Below, one piece after another: positions 1 to 5,355 of a DNA stretch of 5,517 nt. The stretch is from CAZEQH01 sp964566875 (GTDB taxonomy: Bacteria > Patescibacteriota > Minisyncoccia > Minisyncoccales > JANBVM01): NCBI GenBank assembly GCA_964566875.1, contig CAZMJM010000030.1:1-5517 (forward strand). The letters run 5' to 3'. Every line of letters starts with the position of its first letter. Position 1 is the stretch's first letter. Both the position numbers and the translations under genes were made by a program. The notes under the pieces were generated by a model. The model made no database searches. It worked only from the letters and a program-made list of their open reading frames with translations, and was not told the origin of the DNA.

Positions 1-88
1 ATAAAGCTACGTCAACTTTTTCGAACAGAACTGCATCCCTTGCCTCGCTTTCGAAATCAAACCATTCTATCTTAAGTGATTTTTTCAT
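1..88 (-). CDS. Unknown protein, N-terminal 29 residues only (runs off window)
   Basis: An open frame starts at the ATG whose first base is 88 and stays open to the window edge, giving 29 codons and no stop. The peptide begins MKKSLKIEWFDFESEARD and is mixed charged/hydrophobic, as expected of the start of a soluble domain. No family is recognisable from so little. The case for a gene is mainly upstream: a purine-rich GGAAGAAG ribosome site (95-102) lies six bases before the ATG, and a consensus promoter (125-153) places the transcript start about 30 bases before it. A neighbouring ATG in another frame (106-104) meets a stop after ten codons and was discarded. It is transcribed separately from the export operon to its right. 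Confidence is good that a gene starts here and nil for its function. Confidence 0.62.
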   Translation of the reverse strand, partial: MKKSLKIEWFDFESEARDAVLFEKVDVAL

Positions 89-94
89 TTTTTT

Positions 95-102
95 CTTCTT
101 CC
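95..102 (-). promoter_or_regulatory. Shine-Dalgarno site of the left-edge gene
   Basis: On the minus strand this reads GGAAGAAG, followed by six A residues and then the ATG at 88-86. The spacing is ideal, and it selects this ATG over the out-of-frame ATG at 106-104. It is one of only two convincing SD sites in the window. Confidence 0.55.
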
Positions 103-124
103 ATTATTCAATTTTAATAACTTT

Positions 125-153
125 ATTATATAATATAAATATAAATTTGTCAA
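125..153 (-). promoter_or_regulatory. Consensus sigma-70-type promoter
   Basis: Reading the minus strand, TTGACA (153-148) is followed by exactly 17 bases of AT-only spacer and TATAAT (130-125). Both hexamers match the housekeeping consensus in full. The predicted start of transcription is near 118, about 30 bases before the ATG at 88. It is a strong candidate for constitutive expression of the gene that runs off the left edge. It lies downstream of the export operon and points the same way, so it separates the two transcription units. Confidence 0.85.
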
Positions 154-165
154 TGATAATTACGT

Positions 166-195
166 AACCGAAAACCGGAGCTTTGCGCTTCGGCT
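166..195 (-). terminator. Weak hairpin after the export operon, possible transcript end
   Basis: In minus-strand RNA, AGCCGAA (195-189) can pair with UUCGGUU (172-166): seven pairs including one G-U, around a 16-base loop that contains GCGC and CCGG. It lies between the last operon stop (222) and the next promoter (153), where a transcript end is expected. No U-tract follows, so it is not a standard intrinsic terminator. It is a small GC-rich island in AT-rich spacer and could equally be an interspersed element. Confidence 0.25.
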
Positions 196-221
196 TCAAT
201 ATAAAAAGATCCTTCCCTAAA

Positions 222-821
222 TCACCACCTTAGAATGAATTCGTGGTATTGGTCGCCCCGGTACATACACTTTACCTCCTCACATCTCCCTCCTCCTTTG
301 AATATCATCTTCATGGCTCCTGTAAAATGGCCGGCAAATACCAGACAGTGAAGTGGGTGCAAGTAGAAGTTTTCCAGGGTGAGCCGGAGATATTTTTGTT
401 CTTTATTAAGTTCCTTTACTTCAAGCTTACCAACGGTAAAGTATTTGCTCCACATTTTCTCGGCCTCCCTGAAAGCCCTGTCCACGGTCACGAAATGCTG
501 AACGAACAGCGTGATAAGACGGGACAGCTTGACGTCAAATTCTCCCATTCTAACGAATTTGGCGTCATCATAGTGAAAAATGTTCCTGATGCCCAGCAGC
601 AAATAACCCCAGACCTTCAGAGGATAGAACGTACCGGACTGGATTTCCCTATATTTCAAAGGATAACCCGCTTCGGCCAGGGCTTGTTCCATCTTGTACA
701 ATCCGTCACTCCCTTCTTCACGGAAAATAAAACCCAGTTCCGATTTTAAGGCCAGCCCCCTGACCTGGCCTTTTACCTTCTCCATTTCCTCCTTTTCTTG
801 CGGCGAAAACACCTGAGCCAT
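222..821 (-). CDS. V4R-like domain protein, putative small-molecule-binding companion of the exporter
   Basis: This encodes a soluble protein of 199 residues from the ATG at 821, with no signal peptide or membrane segment. It ends in TGA. The C-terminal 45 residues resemble the V4R (4-vinyl reductase) module found in BchJ and in the sensor part of XylR/DmpR-type regulators: a GHFTG motif near 164, then an acidic pair, Cys185, and RGD followed by an aromatic-rich end (YHEF). The second Cys usual in V4R is replaced here by His. A cluster HPLHC (155-159) could add metal or ligand contacts. The middle part (about 25-150) is a mixed alpha/beta region I cannot name. The start is uncertain: an in-frame TTG at 830 and an ATG at 785 are alternatives. 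The latter has AGGAGG in front but only two bases of spacing. Its position, 15 bases after the permease, implies cotranscription and a job tied to the exporter, perhaps sensing. That role is inference. Confidence 0.78.
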   Translation of the reverse strand: MAQVFSPQEKEEMEKVKGQVRGLALKSELGFIFREEGSDGLYKMEQALAEAGYPLKYREIQSGTFYPLKVWGYLLLGIRNIFHYDDAKFVRMGEFDVKLSRLITLFVQHFVTVDRAFREAEKMWSKYFTVGKLEVKELNKEQKYLRLTLENFYLHPLHCLVFAGHFTGAMKMIFKGGGRCEEVKCMYRGDQYHEFILRW

Positions 822-836
822 ATTTTTCAAAATTAG

Positions 837-2054
837 TTATTCATAGCTCCGCAGAGCGTCAACCGGTTTGAGAGAGGCTGCTCTACGAGCTGGCAAATAT
901 CCTGAGAGACAGCCGACAAAAAACGAAAACGTCACTCCGAAGAAAAGGATGAAAGGTGAGAAAGAAGCCTTAATATAGAATACGGGATGGACCTGAGCCA
1001 CGCTTTCAATCAATTTTGCCAGACCCAACCCCGGCAGAAGGCCTCCCAATCCTCCAACCACTCCGATGATGCCGGACTCTACCAAGAATAAAAAGACGAT
1101 AACGGAACTTTTGGCTCCTACCGCCTTTAAAATACCTATCTCTCTGGTCCTCTCGCGGACAGAGGTATACATGGTATTCATAATGCCGATGCCGCCGACC
1201 ATGATGGCGATGCTAGCAAAACTGAAAACCGCCAATTGTATTACACCGGTAACGTTGCTCACGATGCCGCCAACTTTTTCGCTGGTTAATACGGAAAACG
1301 GAATCTCATCCTGTCCCTGCCTTCTCTTCTGAACTTCTTTAAGATTTTCTTTAATGCGCTCTGCTACCGTTTCCGGAGAATAACCCGCCGCTATCTTGGC
1401 CAGGGCCTGGTTGGCCCCTTTCCTATCTCCAGTTATTTCCCGGTATATATCAGCATCCAGATGGATAAGAGAATCATCCATTTTCGAACCCATGGAATTA
1501 AGTATTCCCACTATCTCGTAGTTTCTGCCCTTAATACTAAGATTGGTGTTTATTATCATGCCTTTGAATATTTCTTCGGGAACCAAACTGCCTACCACCA
1601 CTTCTCTTTTGCCAGGTACGGGCCAACTTCCCTCCTTTAAAGAGAGGCCCATGTCGTTCTGGTAAATATCCAGGGAGTTTCTCCAGTCAGATCCTGATAC
1701 CAGAACGGGTTTACTCTCTCCTTCATATCTGGCTACTTCGGTTGTATCTATGATGGGCACTACCGCCTCCACTCCTTCAGTCTTCTTGATGGCCTTAAGG
1801 TCTTCATCGCTCAGCTTGAGGTGGCCCAGGAAAGCCGTAACAAAATTGGTGGCCTCGCCCGGCACGATAACTACGATATCCTTACCTATCATCTTCAGCT
1901 CTTTCATGATGGTTTCTTTTAGCCCTTCGCTGATAGAAAGAAGCGAGGTTATAAGAAAAACCCCGATAACGATACCAAGGATGGTCAGCCAGCTCCTTAA
2001 GGGCCTGGTCGTCAGATTCTTTGTAGCAATTTTGAAGTATTGTTTAAAATCCAT
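837..2054 (-). CDS. MacB/FtsX-type ABC transporter permease
   Basis: This integral membrane subunit of a MacB-like ABC exporter has 405 residues from the ATG at 2054. It has the family layout. A cytosolic amphipathic start is followed by the first membrane helix (about 21-42, SWLTILGIVIGVFLI). A large extracytoplasmic core domain spans about 45-265. A C-terminal FtsX block has three helices (about 271-293, 318-348, 366-388), with the coupling segment SVRERTREIGILKAVGA between helices 2 and 3 and the typical ending LPARRAASLKPVDALR. An in-frame TTG at 2081 would add nine residues and overlap the ATPase gene, but the ATG at 2054 has an SD (AGGA) at six bases and is preferred. E. coli MacB fuses ATPase and permease; here they are separate genes, as in LolCDE and Gram-positive relatives. 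It would work as a dimer using ATP hydrolysis to drive conformational change across the membrane. The substrate is unknown. Confidence 0.93.
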   Translation of the reverse strand: MDFKQYFKIATKNLTTRPLRSWLTILGIVIGVFLITSLLSISEGLKETIMKELKMIGKDIVVIVPGEATNFVTAFLGHLKLSDEDLKAIKKTEGVEAVVPIIDTTEVARYEGESKPVLVSGSDWRNSLDIYQNDMGLSLKEGSWPVPGKREVVVGSLVPEEIFKGMIINTNLSIKGRNYEIVGILNSMGSKMDDSLIHLDADIYREITGDRKGANQALAKIAAGYSPETVAERIKENLKEVQKRRQGQDEIPFSVLTSEKVGGIVSNVTGVIQLAVFSFASIAIMVGGIGIMNTMYTSVRERTREIGILKAVGAKSSVIVFLFLVESGIIGVVGGLGGLLPGLGLAKLIESVAQVHPVFYIKASFSPFILFFGVTFSFFVGCLSGYLPARRAASLKPVDALRSYE

Positions 2055-2060
2055 ATTTTT

Positions 2061-2064
2061 TCCT
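2061..2064 (-). promoter_or_regulatory. Shine-Dalgarno site that decides the permease start
   Basis: AGGA on the minus strand lies six bases before the ATG at 2054 and overlaps the TAG stop of the ATPase gene (2065-2063). This favours the ATG over the upstream TTG at 2081 and suggests translational coupling of ATPase and permease. Confidence 0.5.
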
Positions 2065-2785
2065 ATTTTTTCTCTTCCCAAACCACTTCTTCTTTATGCT
2101 GGTGATTTTTTAGAATCATACCGTCTTTAATGTGTACGGTTTCCTCTCCGTAATCTGCTATGGTCGGGTCGTGGGTTACCACGATAATCGTCTTTTTCTC
2201 TTTTTTGTGCAAGTCTATCAGTATCTCCATAATAATCTTGCCAGTGGCAGAATCCAGATTGCCCGTGGGTTCGTCCGCCACTATAACGTCCGGCTGATTA
2301 GCCAGGGAACGGGCGATGGCCACCCTCTGCTGTTCTCCTCCCGACATCTCCGAAGGGCGGTGGTTTAATCTTTCGGCCAGTCCCATGGAAGAAAGCAGCT
2401 CTTCCGCCCTCTTTGTCCTCTCCTTCTCACTAACGTCCTGAAAGAGCATGGGGATCATTACATTCTCCAGAGCCGTCAGGTTGGAGAGAAGATTAAACTG
2501 CTGAAAAACGAAACCTATGCTGTTTCCTCTTATCTCTGCCAATTCGTCTCCGGAAAGGCGGGAAGTATCCTGCCCTTTAAAAAATACCTTACCTTTATCC
2601 GGGATATCCAAAAGACCCATGATATTCAGAAGGGTGGATTTTCCGGAACCGGAAGGTCCTAAAATTACCGTAAAATTTCCCTCTCCGATATTGAGGTCTA
2701 AGCCTTTTAAGACGCCTATTTCTACCTTACCAAGCTGGTAAGTCTTGAAAATTTTCTCTAATTTAATCAAAGGCTCATTGGCCAT
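2063..2785 (-). CDS. MacB/LolD-type ABC transporter ATP-binding protein
   Basis: This cytosolic ATPase of 240 residues is the standard length for the MacB/LolD/BceA group. All nucleotide-binding motifs are intact: A-loop Tyr16, Walker A GPSGSGKST (43-51), Q-loop FQQFNLL (94-100), signature MSGGEQQR (147-154, a group variant of LSGGQ), Walker B VIVADE with catalytic Glu172, D-loop GNLD (175-178) and switch His205. It should therefore hydrolyse ATP as a dimer and power the permease encoded just downstream. The last 15 residues are hydrophilic and rich in Lys, His and Glu. The ATG at 2785 follows the adaptor stop by 14 bases and has only a weak GGGAA ahead, so translation probably depends on the upstream gene. 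Assignment to the family is firm; a specific substrate cannot be given. Confidence 0.96.
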   Translation of the reverse strand: MANEPLIKLEKIFKTYQLGKVEIGVLKGLDLNIGEGNFTVILGPSGSGKSTLLNIMGLLDIPDKGKVFFKGQDTSRLSGDELAEIRGNSIGFVFQQFNLLSNLTALENVMIPMLFQDVSEKERTKRAEELLSSMGLAERLNHRPSEMSGGEQQRVAIARSLANQPDVIVADEPTGNLDSATGKIIMEILIDLHKKEKKTIIVVTHDPTIADYGEETVHIKDGMILKNHQHKEEVVWEEKK

Positions 2786-2800
2786 GTTTCCCGAATATCT

Positions 2801-4408
2801 TTACCTTATCACCACCACTTCTCCTTCGCTAAGCCCTGAAATTACCTCCTGGCGATCAGAGCTGCCCTTAAGACCCAGTTCCACTGTTCTTTGTTTCGGC
2901 TTTCCTGATTCTACTACCTCAACAACGGCGGTCTTACCGTTTAGTTGCTGAATGGCCTCGTCGGGTATGAATAATACGTTGTCTTTAACCTGGGTAGTAA
3001 TGACCAGGTCGGCCGTCATGCCCGGCTTGATCCCTTCGGGCACCTGAGAGAAATCAACCGTCACCTCATAGTAGACGACTCCGTCTATAACTTTCTCGGC
3101 CGGGTCTATGGCTACCACCTCACCCTCGATAGTCTGGTCCGGGAAGGCTACCAGAGAGATGGACACGGGATTGCCGGGGCTCATATGGGCCACATCCTCC
3201 TCGTAGATGTCTACCTTTATGACGAAGGGGTCCTGCGGCAGCAGCACCATAACCGGTTCCTGGAGAGCGGCCTGGACCACCTCCCCTTTTCTCCTGTTAA
3301 TCTGGATAATCTGCCCGGAAGAGGGACTGGTGAGCAGTGTTTCTTGCAACTGGGTGTTCAACAGAGTAATCTGGCTCCTGGCCTGTTTAACCTGAGCCTG
3401 ATAAAGGTTAATGTCTTCCTGTCTGGGAGGCGCCTTTAATCTGTCTAATTCATCCTGAGCAGCGGCCAACTGACCGGAGGCAGCCTCCGCCTTGGCCTGG
3501 GCTGCGTTTATGTTTGTCTGGCTGCTCAGTCGGGCTGAGGTTACGGCCTGCTGTGAGTTAACTATATTGGTCAGGGAAGCCAGGACATAACCCTGTTGGG
3601 TCTCCAGTAAAGTCTTGTCGGCAGCCGAAACAACGTTCTTATAGGAAAGACTGGTACAAGCCTGCCTGATGGCTTTTAAGGCTTCTGAGGCCCTGTCCAG
3701 AGCCTGTTGGGCGGAAACGAGCGCCGCATCAATATCCTGCCCTTCCTCCGAAGATTGAGCCTGGCTGTTCACGGGGCCGAATTCATTTCGGGCGAGTTGT
3801 ATTTCCTGAACCTGATTTTGTACTTTAATGCCCTCCTGGTCGCTGGCTTTAAAATAAGTCGTCTGGATGGAGTCGGCCAGATGATAGCTGTTGGCCAACT
3901 GAAGGGAAGCATCGTCTAAAAGATTGAGGGCGTCTTCATAGGAAGATTTGAGATTCTCGTCCGCCTGGGCTTCAACGTCACTCAGGCTTAGCTGGGCGGA
4001 AGAAAGAGCCGTCTGGGCGTTCTGAACCGCTGTCTCGGCGATCTTTATCTCCTGGGCGGTGGCTCCAGCCAGAAGTTTATTGAGCTGGGCCTCTGCCAGT
4101 TCCAGGGCGGCTTCAGCATCGTCTGCTTTAATTCTCAATTGTGCATCATCCAGTTTGGCCAAAATATCTCCCTTCTCTACCTCATCTCCCACGACCACAT
4201 AAATGTCACTGATAGTGCCGGAAAGCTGAAAACTAAGATTTATCTTATCGCCTTTCTCCACCTGTCCGGTTTCCGAAACTTCCTGAATCACCTGGCCGCG
4301 GGAAACTTCAGCGGTCTTTAATTCCGGTTCAGACGTTTTTATAAGAGTCTGATAAATGACACCCCCGACTACGACGACTGCTACTGCGATAATAATGGCT
4401 TTATTCAT
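2801..4408 (-). CDS. HlyD/MacA-type membrane fusion (adaptor) protein of the ABC exporter
   Basis: This encodes a 535-residue adaptor anchored by one N-terminal helix (about 4-20, mostly Val/Ile/Ala), with the rest outside the cytoplasmic membrane. In order: a first lipoyl/barrel-sandwich half (about 47-88, LSFQLSGTISDIYVVVGDEV); a very long alpha-helical hairpin region (about 92-355), rich in Ala, Gln and Glu; the second lipoyl half (about 358-385, SPSSGQIIQINRRKGEVV); a beta-barrel (about 393-472, with IKPGM); and a membrane-proximal domain to the C-terminus (LFIPDEAIQQ). The hairpin contains two related stretches (LLAGATAQEIKIAETAVQNA and LKAPPRQEDINLYQAQVKQA), the expected mirrored arms. 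E. coli MacA has about 370 residues, so the hairpin region is markedly enlarged. There is one Cys (251). It starts the three-gene exporter set; no SD precedes the ATG. It likely gates or seals the export path above the permease. No TolC-like gene is nearby. Confidence 0.93.
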   Translation of the reverse strand: MNKAIIIAVAVVVVGGVIYQTLIKTSEPELKTAEVSRGQVIQEVSETGQVEKGDKINLSFQLSGTISDIYVVVGDEVEKGDILAKLDDAQLRIKADDAEAALELAEAQLNKLLAGATAQEIKIAETAVQNAQTALSSAQLSLSDVEAQADENLKSSYEDALNLLDDASLQLANSYHLADSIQTTYFKASDQEGIKVQNQVQEIQLARNEFGPVNSQAQSSEEGQDIDAALVSAQQALDRASEALKAIRQACTSLSYKNVVSAADKTLLETQQGYVLASLTNIVNSQQAVTSARLSSQTNINAAQAKAEAASGQLAAAQDELDRLKAPPRQEDINLYQAQVKQARSQITLLNTQLQETLLTSPSSGQIIQINRRKGEVVQAALQEPVMVLLPQDPFVIKVDIYEEDVAHMSPGNPVSISLVAFPDQTIEGEVVAIDPAEKVIDGVVYYEVTVDFSQVPEGIKPGMTADLVITTQVKDNVLFIPDEAIQQLNGKTAVVEVVESGKPKQRTVELGLKGSSDRQEVISGLSEGEVVVIR

Positions 4409-4439
4409 AATTTTAGAATTTAATCTGTAATATTGGACT

Positions 4440-4457
4440 GTGATACGACCGTACCAC
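4440..4457. promoter_or_regulatory. 18-bp imperfect palindrome, candidate operator
   Basis: The halves GTGATACG and CGTACCAC are separated by AC and match as an inverted repeat at seven of eight positions. It lies 32 bases before the adaptor start codon and covers the predicted transcription start of the -10 box at 4462-4467, a classic place for a repressor site. In RNA it could form a short stem with one G-U pair, but no U-tract follows, so a terminator is unlikely. No regulator gene is visible in the window. Confidence 0.35.
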
Positions 4458-4461
4458 CCTA

Positions 4462-4467
4462 ATTATA
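4462..4467 (-). promoter_or_regulatory. Possible -10 box for the exporter genes
   Basis: The minus strand reads TATAAT, predicting a start near 4455 and a leader of about 47 bases before the adaptor ATG. At the proper distance upstream (about 4485-4490, inside the end of the 109-residue gene) there is no good -35 box. The surroundings are very AT-rich, so the match may be chance. If real, it lets the exporter be expressed apart from the upstream membrane protein. Confidence 0.3.
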
Positions 4468-4475
4468 ATAAAATA

Positions 4476-4805
4476 TTAATCTCCGCCCTTTTTTAGTATT
4501 CTATACCAATCGGGATAAGAGGTAACTCCCTGGAAAATCAGACCTCCTAAAAAACCGAAGATAAAATATTCAACCGAGGGAGAAAATTCATACAACAGGA
4601 AAAACAAAACTCCTACCAGGCCCATCATCCAATGGTGAAAGTGCAGATGGTAGCTGCCGAACGACAGTATCACCGAGTCCAGGTGTTCGGCCATAAATCT
4701 GGCGAAGAAATAGCCAAAAACCGCGCCCAGATAAATCTTCAAAGAAATGATGGCTAAGGGAACGGTAATTAAAATTTTTGCCTTATTAAGCTTAGGAAAA
4801 TTCAT
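4476..4805 (-). CDS. Small membrane protein with HxHxHHW histidine cluster, function unknown
   Basis: This encodes a protein of 109 residues that I do not recognise. It has three probable membrane helices (about 11-36, 59-74, 77-95), a short basic N-terminus and a Lys-rich C-terminal tail (ILKKGGD). Between helices 1 and 2 is a dense cluster, YHLHFHHWMMG (52-62), with His53, His55, His57, His58 and Trp59 at the edge of the second helix. Such spacing could bind a metal or haem, but this is only inferred. A Phe/Tyr-rich first helix (GAVFGYFFARF) is also notable. The gene begins directly behind a -10 box and has no SD, so it may be translated from a nearly leaderless mRNA. The adaptor gene follows after 67 bases, so it may be the first gene of the exporter operon or a separate unit. 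The length, membrane pattern and lack of overlap with a better frame support a real gene. Confidence 0.75.
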   Translation of the reverse strand: MNFPKLNKAKILITVPLAIISLKIYLGAVFGYFFARFMAEHLDSVILSFGSYHLHFHHWMMGLVGVLFFLLYEFSPSVEYFIFGFLGGLIFQGVTSYPDWYRILKKGGD

Positions 4806-4813
4806 ATTTTACT

Positions 4814-4827
4814 ATTATATTATAGCA
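4814..4827 (-). promoter_or_regulatory. Extended -10 promoter, near-leaderless start
   Basis: Minus strand: TG (4827-4826), one base, then two overlapping TATAAT boxes (4824-4819 and 4819-4814). The predicted transcription starts fall at about 4812 and 4807, zero to seven bases before the ATG at 4805. The -35 region is poor (TTATCT-like at 18 bases), as is common with extended -10 promoters. It sits directly downstream of the putative terminator of the tRNA/rpmG unit. Confidence 0.6.
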
Positions 4828-4851
4828 TAGAAAAAATCTTTAAGATAAGAC

Positions 4852-4879
4852 TAAATGACGTGTTTTTGCACGTCATTTA
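4852..4879 (-). terminator. Inverted repeat ending the tRNA/rpmG transcript
   Basis: A perfect 11-bp stem, TAAATGACGTG paired with CACGTCATTTA, encloses a six-base loop. On the minus strand it comes about 40 bases after tRNA-Trp. A run of six T (4836-4831) follows 15 bases later, behind a small AT-rich palindrome, rather than directly. It is therefore an atypical intrinsic terminator, but the location between two units is right. No T-tract exists on the plus-strand side. Confidence 0.5.
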
Positions 4880-4906
4880 CGAAGGCCCGCCTTCGCCCTA
4901 ACGGGC
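4880..4906. repeat. GC-rich palindromic element next to tRNA-Trp
   Basis: CGAAGGC and GCCTTCG form a seven-base inverted repeat (4880-4886 with 4889-4895), immediately overlapped by GCCC/GGGC (4895-4898 with 4903-4906). A longer alternative pairs GCCCG (4885-4889) with CGGGC (4902-4906). The element is a sharp GC island in an AT-rich spacer. It could be an interspersed palindromic repeat or part of 3' processing or termination of the tRNA transcript. Only one clear copy is in this window; a weak relative may lie at 166-195. Confidence 0.45.
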
Positions 4907-4920
4907 TTCGGCGAGGCAAG

Positions 4921-4994
4921 CAGGGGCGGAGGGAATTGAACCCCCAGTATGCCGGTTTTGGAGACCGGTGGTTTGCCTATTAACCGACGCCCCC
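4921..4994 (-). tRNA. tRNA-Trp (anticodon CCA)
   Basis: A full 74-base cloverleaf can be drawn: acceptor 4994-4988 with 4928-4922, D stem GGTT/AACC, anticodon stem CCGGT/ACCGG around loop CTCCAAA, T stem GGGGG/CCCTC with loop TTCAATT, and discriminator G at 4921. The anticodon arm and the CGCCCCTG 3' end match E. coli tRNA-Trp closely. Odd points are a G1-U72 pair and a six-base variable loop. CCA is not encoded (CTT follows). It sits 32 bases after rpmG, as in many bacteria. It reads UGG only, consistent with UGA being a stop. Confidence 0.95.
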
Positions 4995-5026
4995 ATATAG
5001 TCAAATACTAAACTATAAACACAGGA

Positions 5027-5188
5027 TTATTTCGCCTCCTTATGAAGGGTATGTTTCTTGCACCATTTGCAGTACTTTTTCAACTCTAACTTTTCCCCTA
5101 TCATTTTTTGGGATTTGCGGGTGTAATAGTTCACCCTCTTGCAGGAGGTGCATTTCATTTTTACGTATGGTTTCTTTTTTTTCGGCAT
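5027..5188 (-). CDS. rpmG: 50S ribosomal protein L33, zinc-ribbon form
   Basis: This encodes a 53-residue protein of the large ribosomal subunit, in the normal size range for L33. It starts MPKKKKPYVKMKCTSCKR and carries two CxxC pairs, Cys13/Cys16 (CTSC) and Cys40/Cys43 (CKWC), which bind zinc in the C+ form of L33. Between them lies the family core NYYTRKSQ and KLELKKYC, and the end is KKHTLHKEAK. It is strongly basic, as expected for rRNA binding. The ATG at 5188 has no SD; an internal ATG (Met11) would remove the conserved lysine-rich start and is rejected. A run of eight A covers codons 3-5. The gene lies between tRNA-Thr and tRNA-Trp on the same strand, a conserved neighbourhood for rpmG, and is probably cotranscribed with them. 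A slightly longer open frame over the same bases (5040-5240) is only a shadow. Confidence 0.95.
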   Translation of the reverse strand: MPKKKKPYVKMKCTSCKRVNYYTRKSQKMIGEKLELKKYCKWCKKHTLHKEAK

Positions 5189-5282
5189 CCCCGTAGAAGA
5201 ATTTCGAATTAAATCCCTCTAATTCAGGATTAATTTTCAAAACTCCAGGTTATGTTTCTAATTTAAACAATACACATTTATG

Positions 5283-5355
5283 AGCCGATGGCCAGACTTG
5301 AACTGGCGACCTACTCCTTACCATGGAGGTGCTCTGCCAACTGAGCTACATCGGC
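5283..5355 (-). tRNA. tRNA-Thr (anticodon GGT)
   Basis: A complete 73-base cloverleaf: acceptor GCCGATG/CATCGGC, D stem GCTC/GAGC, anticodon loop ATGGTAA, T stem GCCAG/CTGGC with loop TTCAAGT, and discriminator T at 5283. The first pair of the anticodon stem is a C27-U43 mismatch, leaving four good pairs. No CCA is encoded. It reads ACC and ACU. It lies 94 bases before rpmG and 109 bases after tRNA-Tyr. Confidence 0.95.

Noticed and set aside
104..106. ATG upstream of the left-edge gene
   Set aside because: Its frame closes after ten codons and it has no SD.
243..749. 168-residue open frame on the plus strand
   Set aside because: It is antisense to the V4R-like gene, has no ribosome site and no recognisable domain. 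The minus-strand frame is part of a clear operon and shows motifs.
822..830. TTG start for the V4R-like protein
   Set aside because: A normal ATG lies three codons later and there is no SD to support TTG. The start remains uncertain because of the ATG at 785.
2055..2081. Nine-residue N-terminal extension of the permease from TTG
   Set aside because: TTG start without SD, overlapping the ATPase gene. The ATG at 2054 has AGGA at six bases and begins the usual MacB N-terminus.
3185..3439. Plus-strand open frame within the adaptor gene
   Set aside because: It is an antisense shadow of a long, well-supported coding region and has no family features.
4806..4920. Possible secE gene after tRNA-Trp
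   Set aside because: This spacer holds only palindromes and a promoter, and the next gene has three predicted helices with a His cluster rather than the single-helix SecE pattern.
5040..5240. 66-residue minus-strand open frame
   Set aside because: It overlaps rpmG in another frame. The rpmG frame has both CxxC pairs and the full L33 pattern, while this one has none.
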